Source: Chitinophagaceae bacterium
GTDB lineage: Bacteria > Bacteroidota > Bacteroidia > Chitinophagales > Chitinophagaceae
Direction: 5' to 3'
Length of the DNA stretch: 64,000 nt
NCBI GenBank assembly: GCA_016713085.1
Contig: JADJPV010000001.1
Span: 2,315,001-2,379,000, forward strand
The notes beneath the pieces are model-generated. The model did not search any database, was not told the DNA's origin, and was given only the letters and a program-made list of their open reading frames with translations. Every line of letters begins with the position of its first letter. Position 1 is the first letter of the stretch. Positions 18,523-26,741 of this stretch are shown here, in pieces. A program made the position numbers and the translations under genes.

Positions 18523-18633
18523 AAGAAAGAAACAGAGAAATAAAAAATGTATAATGACAAATGAGAAAGTATATGCAGCAGCAATCACTTTCTTATTTTT
18601 TATTTCTAATTTCTCATTTCGTATTTTTAGTAA

Positions 18634-19410
18634 GTGAGCTATCCTCCCATTAAAATTACATTTCTCGGCACAGGCACAAGCAGCGGAGTTCCCATGATTG
18701 GCTGCGATTGTGAAGTTTGTACTTCCACCAACAAAAAGGATAAACGTTTACGCAGCAGTATCATGGTTGAAACTGCAGATACAACCATTGTAGTTGATAC
18801 CACTCCTGATTTCCGTTACCAGATGTTGCGGTTGAATGTAAAAAAAGTAGATGCCATCATCTTCACACATCCGCATAAAGATCACATGGCAGGATTAGAT
18901 GATGTAAGATCATTCAATTTCATTACCAAAAAACCAATGGAGGTTTACTGCAATTATTTAACAGAAGAAGCATTGCGCCGTGATTTTTATTATGCATTCT
19001 CTGATACAAAGTATCCCGGAGTTCCGGAAATAAATCTGCATACAATTACAGATAAACCCTTTGTTATAAATGATCTGTTGATTGAACCTATATTGGTTTG
19101 GCATTTAAAAATGCCGGTACTTGGTTTTCGTTTTGGTCCGTTTACCTACATCACGGATGCAAATTTTATTGAAGAAGAAGAAAAGGAAAAAATAAAGGGC
19201 AGCAGGGTAATGGTGCTGAATGCTCTTCGTAAAGCAAAACATATCTCACATTATAATCTGGAAGAGGCCATTGCACAGGTGCAGGAACTTGAGGTTCCTG
19301 AAGCTTACTTCACACATATCAGCCACCAGCTTGGTTTAAATGATGAAATTGAAAGTGAATTACCACCGGGAATTCATTTAAGTTACGATGGATTAACGCT
19401 TGAGCTTTAA
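18634..19410 (+). CDS. MBL-fold metal-dependent hydrolase, PhnP-like
   Basis: A 258-residue metallo-beta-lactamase-fold hydrolase. It starts LGTGTSSGVPMIGCDCEVC, the PhnP-type opening with a structural cysteine cluster. The metal motif is THPHKDHMAGLDD, and the later ligands are in VWHLK, TDANF and THISHQ. Such enzymes cleave cyclic phosphodiesters or act as RNase Z-like nucleases; the substrate here is unknown. The start is a GTG at 18634, which gives the usual N-terminus before the first beta strand. Confidence 0.85.
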   Translation: MSYPPIKITFLGTGTSSGVPMIGCDCEVCTSTNKKDKRLRSSIMVETADTTIVVDTTPDFRYQMLRLNVKKVDAIIFTHPHKDHMAGLDDVRSFNFITKKPMEVYCNYLTEEALRRDFYYAFSDTKYPGVPEINLHTITDKPFVINDLLIEPILVWHLKMPVLGFRFGPFTYITDANFIEEEEKEKIKGSRVMVLNALRKAKHISHYNLEEAIAQVQELEVPEAYFTHISHQLGLNDEIESELPPGIHLSYDGLTLEL

Positions 19411-19475
19411 ACCGGCTCCCCTCACTACCCGCTTTGTAGTATTTGATTTTTTTTTGATAACTGCTATTTTTAAGT

Positions 19476-20453
19476 ATGCAGTTTACCCAAAACAAATGGA
19501 TAAAGGATTATTTTACCTTTTCCCAAAAAGAGCGACGTGCAGTTATTCTGCTGGCTGTTGCGGCATTATTGTTTGCACTTCTTCCAACCATGTTTCCTTT
19601 TTTAGTAAAAGACGAAATGGAGTTGGTTATTGATACGGCAACTGAAAATCAGCTGGCGCAATTGAAAATTATTCCTGAGCGTAACGAATACAGAAACAGC
19701 AATGAGCAGAATGAACAATTGTATGAACCAAAATATGCTTCAACCAACAGGTACAAAAAAGACGAACCGGCTGGGGAATTCTTTTATTTCAACCCTAACA
19801 CTGCAAGTACAGAAGAATGGCAACGGCTGGGGCTGAGAGAGAAGACCATCAAAACCATTCTTAATTACCGGAACAAGGGCGGAAAATTTTATAAGCCGGA
19901 AGATTTGAAACGTATTTACGGATTACGTGAGGCAGAAGTTGAACGATTGCTTCCTTATGTGCAGATTGAAAAGGCAGCAGTAAATAAAAATGAAGGAACT
20001 GGCTTTTCAGAAGCTGTTACTGAAAAGAAATCCGGGATAACAGAAAGCAAAAATTTTGTGATTGATATCAATACGGCTGACACAACTGAATGGAAAAAGC
20101 TATACGGAATCGGCAGTAAACTTTCACAGCGTATTATCAATTTCCGCACAAAGCTTGGAGGTTTTGCTACTGTTGATCAAGTGGGAGAAACATTCGGATT
20201 GCCTGATTCAACATTCCAGGCAATAAAGCCAAAGCTGATGGTAAAATCATCTTCCATCAAACAAATTAACCTGAACAATGCTACGCTGGATGAGTTAAAA
20301 GCTCATCCCTATATCAAATATGCCATCGCTAATGCCATTGTGCAATACAGGAACGAACATGGTCAATTTAAGTCAGTTGCCGATTTGCAAAAGCTGGGCG
20401 CTGTTGATGAACTATTACTCCGGAAAATAGCCCCTTACCTGACAGTAGAATAA
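19476..20453 (+). CDS. Helix-hairpin-helix DNA-binding protein with membrane anchor
   Basis: A 325-residue protein with one N-terminal membrane helix (about residues 22-45), a charged linker and three ComEA-like helix-hairpin-helix units: NPNTASTEEWQRLGL to VERLLPYV, DINTADTTEWKKLYGIGSKL to FQAIKPKL, and NLNNATLDELKAHPYI to LLRKIAPYL. ComEA-type proteins bind double-stranded DNA at the outside of the membrane for uptake. Here the three tandem units and anchor suggest DNA or polysaccharide-peptide binding in the periplasm; a transformation role is inferred. Confidence 0.82.
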   Translation: MQFTQNKWIKDYFTFSQKERRAVILLAVAALLFALLPTMFPFLVKDEMELVIDTATENQLAQLKIIPERNEYRNSNEQNEQLYEPKYASTNRYKKDEPAGEFFYFNPNTASTEEWQRLGLREKTIKTILNYRNKGGKFYKPEDLKRIYGLREAEVERLLPYVQIEKAAVNKNEGTGFSEAVTEKKSGITESKNFVIDINTADTTEWKKLYGIGSKLSQRIINFRTKLGGFATVDQVGETFGLPDSTFQAIKPKLMVKSSSIKQINLNNATLDELKAHPYIKYAIANAIVQYRNEHGQFKSVADLQKLGAVDELLLRKIAPYLTVE

Positions 20454-20478
20454 AGGGGAAAAATATTTTCTTTATTCC

Positions 20479-20494
20479 GCTAACATATGTTAGC
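20479..20494. promoter_or_regulatory. Perfect 16-bp palindrome, candidate operator of the acyl-CoA dehydrogenase gene
   Basis: GCTAACATATGTTAGC is a perfect inverted repeat placed just upstream of the -7 box, where a -33 element would be. The position and symmetry suit a dimeric repressor or activator. The regulator is unknown. Confidence 0.6.
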
Positions 20495-20502
20495 AAATCT
20501 CC

Positions 20503-20510
20503 TATATTTG
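20503..20510 (+). promoter_or_regulatory. -7 box for the acyl-CoA dehydrogenase gene
   Basis: TATATTTG fits TAnnTTTG. The implied transcription start near 20516 leaves a leader of about 160 bases before the ATG at 20678. Confidence 0.55.
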
Positions 20511-20515
20511 CAGAG

Positions 20516-20677
20516 CCGTTTCGATTGATTGCTATATGTAAATCGTTGAGTCATGGTACTGGTTCGAGCATCAGTTCATGGCTCAACTTCTTTTAAGCCC
20601 TGCCGGAATCAAATGCCTAACTTGTTTAACCAGAAAGAGGCAAAGGTTGTAACCTTAGAAACAATAAAACCAAGTAC
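20516..20677 (+). ncRNA. Structured 5' leader, possible cis-regulatory RNA
   Basis: GTTGAGTCATG (20545-20555) pairs with CATGGCTCAAC (20577-20587) in an 11-bp stem with one G-U, extended by ACTG/CAGT inside. CGATT/AATCG forms a hairpin just before it, and AAGGTTGTAACCTT lies near 20643-20656. GAGCC at 20513-20517 could compete for the GGCTC of the main stem. No known riboswitch family was recognised. Confidence 0.45.
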
Positions 20678-21817
20678 ATGAATTTTGCTCAAACAGAATT
20701 GACCGGACATGTGGCAGATACAGCCCGTGATTTTGCACAAAAATATATTAAACCGTATGTGATGGAGTGGGATGAAACCCAGCATTTCCCCAAAGATGTA
20801 TTACAGGAAATGGGTAAGCTTGGGTTAATGGGCATTTTTGTTCCTGAGCAATATGGGGGTAGTGGTTTTGGGTATCATGAATATGTGGCAGCCATTGTGG
20901 AGGTATCGAAAGTATGCGGCTCGGTTGGATTAAGTCTTGCAGCTCATAATTCACTTTGCACCGGGCATATTTTGTATTGTGCCAGTGAAGAACAAAAGAA
21001 AAAATATCTGCCAAAACTGGCAAGTGGTGAATGGATAGGTGCATGGGGATTAACAGAACCAAACACCGGAAGTGATGCCGCCAATATGCAAACTACAGCT
21101 GTAAAGGAAGGTGATGACTGGATACTGAATGGTACCAAATGCTGGATTACACATGGAATCAGTGCAGAAATGGCGGTAGTTATTGCACGAACTGGTGAGC
21201 CAAGAACCAGCAGCAATTCAACTGCTTTTATTGTGGAAAGAGGAACGCCTGGGTTTAGAGGAGGTAAGAAGGAAAATAAACTCGGCATGCGGGCCAGTGA
21301 AACTTCTGAAATGATTTTTGATAACTGCCGCATTCCCGATGCAAACAGGATTGGTGAAGTAGGAGATGGTTTCAGACAGGCATTGAAGATCTTAGATGGT
21401 GGAAGGATTTCCATTGCGGCCCTGTCACTTGGTATTGCAAAAGGAGCTTATGAAGCAGCGTTGAAATATTCACAGGAACGTTACCAGTTTGATCAGCCTA
21501 TTTCAAATTTCCAGGGAATATCTTTTAAATTGGCGGATATGGTTACTGAAATAGCTGCTGCAGAGTTACTGATCAATAAAGCAGCTGATTTAAAAAATCG
21601 TGGTGAAAAAGTTACTGAAGCGGGAGCTATGGCAAAATATTATGCCAGTGAAATTGCAGTGAAAACAAGTAATGATGCCGTGCAGATTTTTGGCGGTTAT
21701 GGTTACACAAAAGACTTTCCGGTAGAAAAATATTACAGAGATTCGAAGCTGTGTACCATTGGTGAAGGCACCAGCGAAATACAGAAAATTGTTATTGCAA
21801 GAGAAGTTTTAAAGTAG
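20678..21817 (+). CDS. Acyl-CoA dehydrogenase
   Basis: A 379-residue flavoprotein that oxidises acyl-CoA to trans-2-enoyl-CoA in beta-oxidation or branched-chain amino-acid breakdown. The signature GAWGLTEPNTGSDAANMQT and the WITHG flavin segment lie mid-protein. The C-terminal domain has ERYQFDQPISNFQGISFKLADM, QIFGGYGYTKDFPVEKYYRD and the likely catalytic glutamate in CTIGEGTSEIQ. That last position is the one used by short-chain/butyryl-CoA-type enzymes, so a short-chain substrate is likely. It is transcribed alone between a structured leader and a strong terminator. Confidence 0.92.
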   Translation: MNFAQTELTGHVADTARDFAQKYIKPYVMEWDETQHFPKDVLQEMGKLGLMGIFVPEQYGGSGFGYHEYVAAIVEVSKVCGSVGLSLAAHNSLCTGHILYCASEEQKKKYLPKLASGEWIGAWGLTEPNTGSDAANMQTTAVKEGDDWILNGTKCWITHGISAEMAVVIARTGEPRTSSNSTAFIVERGTPGFRGGKKENKLGMRASETSEMIFDNCRIPDANRIGEVGDGFRQALKILDGGRISIAALSLGIAKGAYEAALKYSQERYQFDQPISNFQGISFKLADMVTEIAAAELLINKAADLKNRGEKVTEAGAMAKYYASEIAVKTSNDAVQIFGGYGYTKDFPVEKYYRDSKLCTIGEGTSEIQKIVIAREVLK

Positions 21818-21837
21818 ATTAGTCAACATGAGAAAAA

Positions 21838-21869
21838 GCCGTTTCAATTTTGAAGCGGCATTTTTATTT
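21838..21869 (+). terminator. Terminator after the acyl-CoA dehydrogenase gene
   Basis: The hairpin GCCGTTTCAATTTTGAAGCGGC is followed by ATTTTTATTTT. It is a standard intrinsic terminator shape. Confidence 0.8.
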
Positions 21870-21872
21870 TCA

Positions 21873-22046
21873 TCAATCCAGGAAATCCTCTTCTTCTTTT
21901 TTACCATACTTTCCAAATAACCCATCAATGGCTCCGCCAAAAATGGGGAACTTTTCTTTGGCGAAATTTTTAATTACATCAATTGCTTTATAGGCCTGCT
22001 TTTCTGTTAATCCTTCTGCCATTAAGCGGTCAATTAAATCCTGCAT
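21873..22046 (-). CDS. Small hypothetical protein, 57 residues
   Basis: A short open frame on the minus strand starting MQDLIDRLMAEGLTEKQAYK, with a middle KFPIFGGAIDGLFGKYG and an acidic end KKEEEDFLD. The amphipathic helix, the glycine-rich turn and clean codon use make it a believable small cytoplasmic protein. It ends just beyond the convergent terminator. No family could be named. Confidence 0.6.
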   Translation of the reverse strand: MQDLIDRLMAEGLTEKQAYKAIDVIKNFAKEKFPIFGGAIDGLFGKYGKKEEEDFLD

Positions 22047-22113
22047 AGAAATAGTTTAATGTTTCAGGTTTAAAGTTAATGAAATACCATGTGGGTGATT
22101 GGCGCAAATAAAA

Positions 22114-22139
22114 AACCTGCTGAGATCAATCAGCAGGTT
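22114..22139 (-). terminator. Terminator after clpX
   Basis: AACCTGCTGA and TCAGCAGGTT form a perfect 10-bp stem. On the minus strand it is followed by TTTTTTATTTG. Confidence 0.8.
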
Positions 22140-22172
22140 CATGTATTTTTTACACCCCTTTAGGGAATGGGG

Positions 22173-23405
22173 CTAAGCTACTTTCAGCATACTTAATTTG
22201 CTCTTATCAAACTTATGTGTTGCGTAATCAAGTGTAAGATGGAATTTCTTTTCATCACTGCCCGGCAAATCAAACATTGCATCCGTTAAAATGCTTTCGC
22301 AAATACTGCGTAAGCCTCTTGCGCCGAGTTTATATTCCATTGCCTTTGTTACCATGAAATCATATACATCATCATCAATCGTTAACTCAATGCCTTCTAT
22401 CTCGAATAATTTATGATACTGTTTGATGAGTGCATTTTTTGGAACAGTTAAAATCTGACGAAGTGTTTCTGCGTCCAATGGATTGAGATGAGTAACGATT
22501 GGCAAGCGTCCCAGTAACTCAGGAATCAAACCAAATGATTTCAGATCCTGTGCATTTACATACTGCAGCAGGTTCTTCTTCATCAGTTCCTGTTCTTCAT
22601 TGTTTACATTAAAACCAATTGCATTGGTGTTAACTCTGCGTGCAATTACCCTGTCAATACCATCAAACGCACCACCGCAAATGAAGAGAATATTCTGTGT
22701 GTTAATTTTGATGAGTTTCTGCTCAGGATGTTTTCTTCCGCCTTGTGGTGGAACCAGTACTTCTGTTCCTTCCAGCAATTTCAGCATACCCTGCTGCACA
22801 CCTTCACCACTTACATCTCTTGTGATGGATGGGTTATCACCCTTACGGGCTATCTTATCAATTTCATCAATGTAAACGATTCCTTTTTCAGCAGCAGCCA
22901 CGTCATAATTACAAACCTGCAATAAACGTGTAAGAATACTTTCCACATCTTCGCCTACATAACCGGCTTCTGTAAACACCGTTGCATCAACTATAGCGAA
23001 TGGAACATTCAGCAAACGTGCAATGGTTTTTGCCAGCAGGGTTTTACCGGTACCGGTTTCACCCACCATAACGATGTTGCTTTTTTCAATTTCAACTTCG
23101 CTTTCTGTTTTTTGCTTTAAACGTTTGTAGTGATTGTAAACTGCAACAGCCAGTACCTTCTTGGCATCGTCCTGGCCAATAATGTATTCATCTAAAAACC
23201 GTTTGATTTCAACCGGCTTTTTGACGTTGAGTTTAAAATTAGAAGTAGTGGTTTCATTGCGGAGTTGTAATTCCTGACCAATGATTTCCTGTGCATGCTC
23301 AACGCAGTTTTCACAAATATGTCCTTCCTGGCCAGCAATTAATATCTTCACTTCGTCCCTGCTTCTGCCACAAAATGAACAATGCAACATGTTGTTTTTT
23401 GCCAT
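22173..23405 (-). CDS. clpX: ClpX, ATP-dependent unfoldase of the ClpXP protease
   Basis: A 410-residue AAA+ unfoldase that recognises and feeds substrates to ClpP. ATG 23405 puts the zinc-binding domain at the start (HCSFCGRSRDEVKILIAGQEG and ICENC). Walker A is GETGTGKTLLA, Walker B is IVYIDEIDKIA, and the arginine finger region and LGARGLRSICESIL sensor-2 segment follow. A longer reading upstream has a hydrophobic, unrelated N-terminus and crosses the promoter box, so it was rejected. It follows two clpP genes but has its own promoter. Confidence 0.96.
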   Translation of the reverse strand: MAKNNMLHCSFCGRSRDEVKILIAGQEGHICENCVEHAQEIIGQELQLRNETTTSNFKLNVKKPVEIKRFLDEYIIGQDDAKKVLAVAVYNHYKRLKQKTESEVEIEKSNIVMVGETGTGKTLLAKTIARLLNVPFAIVDATVFTEAGYVGEDVESILTRLLQVCNYDVAAAEKGIVYIDEIDKIARKGDNPSITRDVSGEGVQQGMLKLLEGTEVLVPPQGGRKHPEQKLIKINTQNILFICGGAFDGIDRVIARRVNTNAIGFNVNNEEQELMKKNLLQYVNAQDLKSFGLIPELLGRLPIVTHLNPLDAETLRQILTVPKNALIKQYHKLFEIEGIELTIDDDVYDFMVTKAMEYKLGARGLRSICESILTDAMFDLPGSDEKKFHLTLDYATHKFDKSKLSMLKVA

Positions 23406-23449
23406 TTGAAATGGATTTTTTTGGCAGGTCTGCACGAGCAAACCGCCTT

Positions 23450-23457
23450 CAAAGATA
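23450..23457 (-). promoter_or_regulatory. -7 box for clpX
   Basis: TATCTTTG on the minus strand, 44 bases before the clpX start. It lies between the upstream hairpin and the gene, so clpX can be expressed apart from clpP. Confidence 0.55.
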
Positions 23458-23491
23458 ATAAACCTTTGTAAAGGGCATAGAATAAATAAAA

Positions 23492-23520
23492 TAGGAAAAA
23501 ACACCAGTGTTTTTTCCCTA
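23492..23520 (-). terminator. Hairpin between clpP and clpX, terminator or attenuator
   Basis: GGAAAAAACAC pairs with GTGTTTTTTCC, with a two-base loop. On the minus strand it is followed by TATTTTATTT. It would end or reduce read-through from the clpP genes. Confidence 0.6.
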
Positions 23521-23541
23521 TTTATGAGTTAATCTGAATTC

Positions 23542-24174
23542 TTATAATTTGTCGAGAACGCCATCAACAATACCATAACCAACGGCTTCATTGGCATCCA
23601 TCCAATAATCACGGTCGAAGTCTTTCAATACCTGGTCAAGCGATTTGCCGCAATTTTTTGCCAGAATTTTAGCTCCCAGTTCTTTGGTTTTGGCAATTTG
23701 ATTAGCCAGAATTTCCAGATCGGCACTGGTTCCCTGAGCACCGCCAATGCTTGGCTGATGAATCATTACTTCGCCATGAGGGAAGATAAAACGACGGCCT
23801 TTTGTACCTCCGCTCAACAGGATAGAACCCATGGAGGCCGCCATACCCATACAGATGGTACTAACAGGTGAGCTGATCATTTGCATGGTATCATAAATAA
23901 CCATACCGCTGGTTACAACACCACCCGGGCTGTTGATATATAATTTGATTTCTTCGCCGGGTTTCATGGCTTCGAGGTACAATAATTTATTGACGATTTC
24001 TTTTGCAGAATTGTCATGTACCACACCCCAAAAGAAGATCTTACGGTCTTCGAGGAATTTTTTATTGTAAGGGCCAAATGCGGCTGCGGTAAAATTTTCT
24101 AACGGATTTTCTTTTGGTTCATCATCTTCTTCGCCTTCAAAGCGAACTGGAAATTTCGAATTATGCAGATACAT
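23542..24174 (-). CDS. clpP: ClpP protease subunit (second copy)
   Basis: A 210-residue serine peptidase of the S14 family. The nucleophile is in MAASMGSILL and the histidine in MIHQPSIGG, and the aspartate region DRDYWMDANEAVGYGIVD closes the triad. INSPGGVV is the substrate-strand motif. A 40-residue acidic N-terminus (GEEDDEPKENPLENF) is unlike that of the first copy. The gene lies 19 bases after the other clpP and ahead of clpX, so a mixed ClpP1P2 barrel is possible. Confidence 0.94.
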   Translation of the reverse strand: MYLHNSKFPVRFEGEEDDEPKENPLENFTAAAFGPYNKKFLEDRKIFFWGVVHDNSAKEIVNKLLYLEAMKPGEEIKLYINSPGGVVTSGMVIYDTMQMISSPVSTICMGMAASMGSILLSGGTKGRRFIFPHGEVMIHQPSIGGAQGTSADLEILANQIAKTKELGAKILAKNCGKSLDQVLKDFDRDYWMDANEAVGYGIVDGVLDKL

Positions 24175-24193
24175 AGTTTTACTTTTTAATGGT

Positions 24194-24889
24194 TTAGCTT
24201 TCTTTTACTTTTCTTGGATTCATCAGCAATACTTCATCCACCAGTCCATACTCTTTTGCTTCGCTGGCAGTCATCCAGAAATCCCGGTCGCTGTCCTCTT
24301 TTACTTTATCATAGGTTTGTTCACTGTGATAAGCAATGATTTCGTACAACTCTATTTTGAGTTTTTTTACTTCATTCACCATGATCTGAATGTCAGTTGC
24401 CTGACCACCTGCACCACCGTATGGCTGATGCAGCATGATGCGTGAATGTTTCAATGCAGTACGCTTTCCTTTGGTACCTGCGCACATGAGTACGGCACCC
24501 ATTGAAGCGGCGATACCAGTTGTGATAGTACTTACATCGGGAGTGATGTACTGCATGGTATCATAAATGCCAAGGCCTGCATAAATACTTCCGCCCGGGC
24601 TGTTGATATACATCTGGATATCTCTTGTACGATCGGTACTTTCCAGAAACAGCAACTGTGCTGTTACAATGTTGGCTACATAATCATTAATTGGTTCGCC
24701 CAGGAAAATGATACGATCCATCATTAAACGGGAGAAAACATCCATGCTTGCAACATTCATCGGGCGCTCTTCAATAATGTAAGGCGTAAGGTTTGTTGGG
24801 CTGAATTGTGTTTGATAATTATGCAGAGTGGCGCCGGAGATACCACGATGTTTCACGGCATATTTTTCGAATTCTTTGTTGATATCCAT
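24194..24889 (-). CDS. clpP: ClpP protease subunit (first copy)
   Basis: A 231-residue S14 serine peptidase. The nucleophile lies in IAASMGAVLM, the histidine in IMLHQPYGGAGGQATDI, and the aspartate region is DRDFWMTASEAKEYGLVDEVL. NSPGGSIYAG forms the substrate-binding strand. The N-terminus (about 45 residues before the protease core) may be a propeptide, as in other ClpPs. It is the first gene after the tig terminator. Two adjacent clpP paralogues are usual in this group. Confidence 0.95.
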   Translation of the reverse strand: MDINKEFEKYAVKHRGISGATLHNYQTQFSPTNLTPYIIEERPMNVASMDVFSRLMMDRIIFLGEPINDYVANIVTAQLLFLESTDRTRDIQMYINSPGGSIYAGLGIYDTMQYITPDVSTITTGIAASMGAVLMCAGTKGKRTALKHSRIMLHQPYGGAGGQATDIQIMVNEVKKLKIELYEIIAYHSEQTYDKVKEDSDRDFWMTASEAKEYGLVDEVLLMNPRKVKES

Positions 24890-25019
24890 AGTGAATTTTT
24901 TTCCGGTTTGAAGTTAAGGTAATCGGTTGAAATAGAAATGTTTTCAAATACCATGCAATGAATAAAAGCAGGACAATAAGGCAGAGGAAACCAGTTGATA
25001 CTTTATAGTTGGTGGTTTT

Positions 25020-25059
25020 CGGTTGTTGATGTTCGGTTATTATGGCTGAATAACAACCG
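25020..25059. other. Nested hairpin in the clpP leader region
   Basis: CGGTTGTT (25020-25027) pairs with AACAACCG (25052-25059), with an inner GGTTATT/AATAAC pair. It lies between tig and clpP, upstream of the clpP start on the minus strand. The function is unknown; it could be a dispersed repeat or a leader structure. Confidence 0.35.
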
Positions 25060-25076
25060 GCCTGACAAAATAAAAA

Positions 25077-25098
25077 TCCCGCCAATTACTCAGCGGGA
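25077..25098 (-). terminator. Terminator after tig
   Basis: TCCCGCTGAG and the matching TGGCGGGA form a stem on the minus strand, followed by TTTTTATTTT. Confidence 0.75.
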
Positions 25099-25143
25099 CT
25101 GTATCTTTTTAAATCGTACATCTAACCTCGTACTTCGTACATA

Positions 25144-26517
25144 TTAATGGTGATGATGTTGATGTTCTTCATTCATTTTAATGAATTCTTCGGCGCTTAC
25201 TGCTTTCTCTTCTTTTTTAATCTGCTGTTCAGCCCAGTTAAATACTTTTTCAGTTACCAGCTTACGGTAAGTGCTGTCAACCTGCTGCTCATCTTTCAAT
25301 AAGGTTTCAACATATTGATCCAGCCATTCAACATTGCCATCTGCAAGGTTCATTCCACCGAAGTAACCCAGTACCTGCTGTTTCAGATTTTCTCTCAGTT
25401 CTTCAGGAGTTACATCCAGTTTATTTTCGGTAATGATTCTGTCGGTGATTAAAGTCCAGCGTAACTGTGTATCAAAGGTTGGGTATTCAGCTTCAATCTG
25501 GTCAGGTGTTTTTGCCTGCTCACCAGAAGTTGCCATCCATTTTTTTAAAAAATCAGCCGGCAGTTCCATTTTCACATCTTCTAACAATACATGGTATAAA
25601 TGATGCTGAATCTGGTTGCTGCTTTGTTTATCCCAGTAAGCCTGGATATCTGCTTCCAGTGCTGAACGGAATTCAGTTTCTGTTTTAATTTCTTTTCCCG
25701 GAACTGCTTCTTTAAAGAATTCTTCGTTCAGTTCTCTTTTTTCAATTAAACCAACTTTGGTGATGGTGATTTTGAATGATTTTCCTGCAGCTTCTGACGC
25801 TTCTTTATAACCGAGATCACTTACAACCCAACTGCGTTCTTTTTCTTCAAAAGCATCGTTCAGCTCAATCACCAGTGTATCATCTTTCTTTAAGCCCTGT
25901 AATTTCGGACGGTAAGCTTCAGAGAAATATTTTACGAGCAATGAATTGTCTTTCTTTAATCCACCTTCAACTGCATTACCTGCTGCGTCTACTTCTTCAA
26001 AAGTGAGGTTCAATACATTATCATCGCTGCTTACAGTTTCAGGTTCGGTCATTTTGCCGAAACGGTTTTGTAAACGCTCAATTTCTTCGTTCACCATTTC
26101 AGCCGTTGCCTTTACCCTGAAGTACGGAGCAGAGATATTGCCGAGGTTGATTTCAAAAGCGGGTTTTAAACCAACTTCAAAATCAAAACTGTAATCAGCA
26201 GGGCTGTCCATATTTGGTTTGAAATCGCCATTTGGCAGTGGAAGGGGCTGGGCAAAAATTTCCAGTTTTTCAGCTGCGAGGTAATCGTTCAGTCCTTTTT
26301 CAATGTTGCGGATCACTTCTTCCGTAAACATACCGGGGCCGTACATTTTCTTTACCATTCCTGCAGGCACCATGCCTTTACGGAAGCCGGGAATATTTGC
26401 CTGTTTGCTGTACGTTTTCAAGGTTTTTTCAAACGCAGGAAAATATTCTTCTTTTGTAATTTTTACAGTGAGTTTGTCATTTAACAAACCAATGTTTTCT
26501 CTTGTAACTGTAGCCAT
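25144..26517 (-). CDS. tig: Trigger factor chaperone / prolyl isomerase
   Basis: A 457-residue ribosome-associated chaperone. The N-terminal ribosome-binding domain carries PGFRKGMVPAGMVKKMYG, the trigger factor signature loop. The middle domain (about 150-240) is divergent from FKBP-type isomerase, and the C-terminal helical arms follow. The protein ends NEEHQHHHH, a short histidine-rich tail that may bind metal. ATG 26517 (MATVTREN) was chosen; an extra nine codons upstream are nonconserved. The gene lies just after tRNA-Leu on the same strand and before clpP/clpX, the common proteostasis neighbourhood. Confidence 0.93.
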   Translation of the reverse strand: MATVTRENIGLLNDKLTVKITKEEYFPAFEKTLKTYSKQANIPGFRKGMVPAGMVKKMYGPGMFTEEVIRNIEKGLNDYLAAEKLEIFAQPLPLPNGDFKPNMDSPADYSFDFEVGLKPAFEINLGNISAPYFRVKATAEMVNEEIERLQNRFGKMTEPETVSSDDNVLNLTFEEVDAAGNAVEGGLKKDNSLLVKYFSEAYRPKLQGLKKDDTLVIELNDAFEEKERSWVVSDLGYKEASEAAGKSFKITITKVGLIEKRELNEEFFKEAVPGKEIKTETEFRSALEADIQAYWDKQSSNQIQHHLYHVLLEDVKMELPADFLKKWMATSGEQAKTPDQIEAEYPTFDTQLRWTLITDRIITENKLDVTPEELRENLKQQVLGYFGGMNLADGNVEWLDQYVETLLKDEQQVDSTYRKLVTEKVFNWAEQQIKKEEKAVSAEEFIKMNEEHQHHHH

Positions 26518-26564
26518 AATTTTGAAGCTTTTAGCTATCAGCAATTAGCTGATAGCTTGATTTT

Positions 26565-26649
26565 TGGTCCGGATGAAGGGACTCGAACCCCCATACCTTA
26601 CGGCATCAGATCCTAAGTCTGACGTGTCTACCAATTTCACCACATCCGG
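26565..26649 (-). tRNA. tRNA-Leu (anticodon TAG)
   Basis: On the minus strand the acceptor CCGGATG pairs with CATCCGG and is followed by A and an encoded CCA. The D region AAATTGGTAGAC, the anticodon loop CTTAGGA (TAG), a long variable arm as expected for leucine, and the T loop GGTTCGAGTCC are all present. It reads CUA and related leucine codons. Confidence 0.95.
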
Positions 26650-26675
26650 AAGAACTTTTGTTTAAAAACGGGCTG

Positions 26676-26683
26676 CAAAGGTA
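26676..26683 (-). promoter_or_regulatory. -7 box for tRNA-Leu
   Basis: TACCTTTG on the minus strand, about 26 bases before the tRNA 5' end. It may also drive tig by read-through. Confidence 0.55.
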
Positions 26684-26741
26684 GGGGGTTTCAGGTATTC
26701 ATTCGTTTTGGGAGGGAGCTTTTTCGTAAATTCGTGGTCCA

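Noticed and set aside
20545..20587. tRNA- or tmRNA-like element (GGTTCGAG loop)
   Set aside because: Only a T-loop-like string fits; there is no acceptor or anticodon arm. It is better seen as a leader hairpin.
23406..23504. Longer ClpX N-terminus
   Set aside because: It is hydrophobic, lacks conservation with ClpX and crosses the -7 box.
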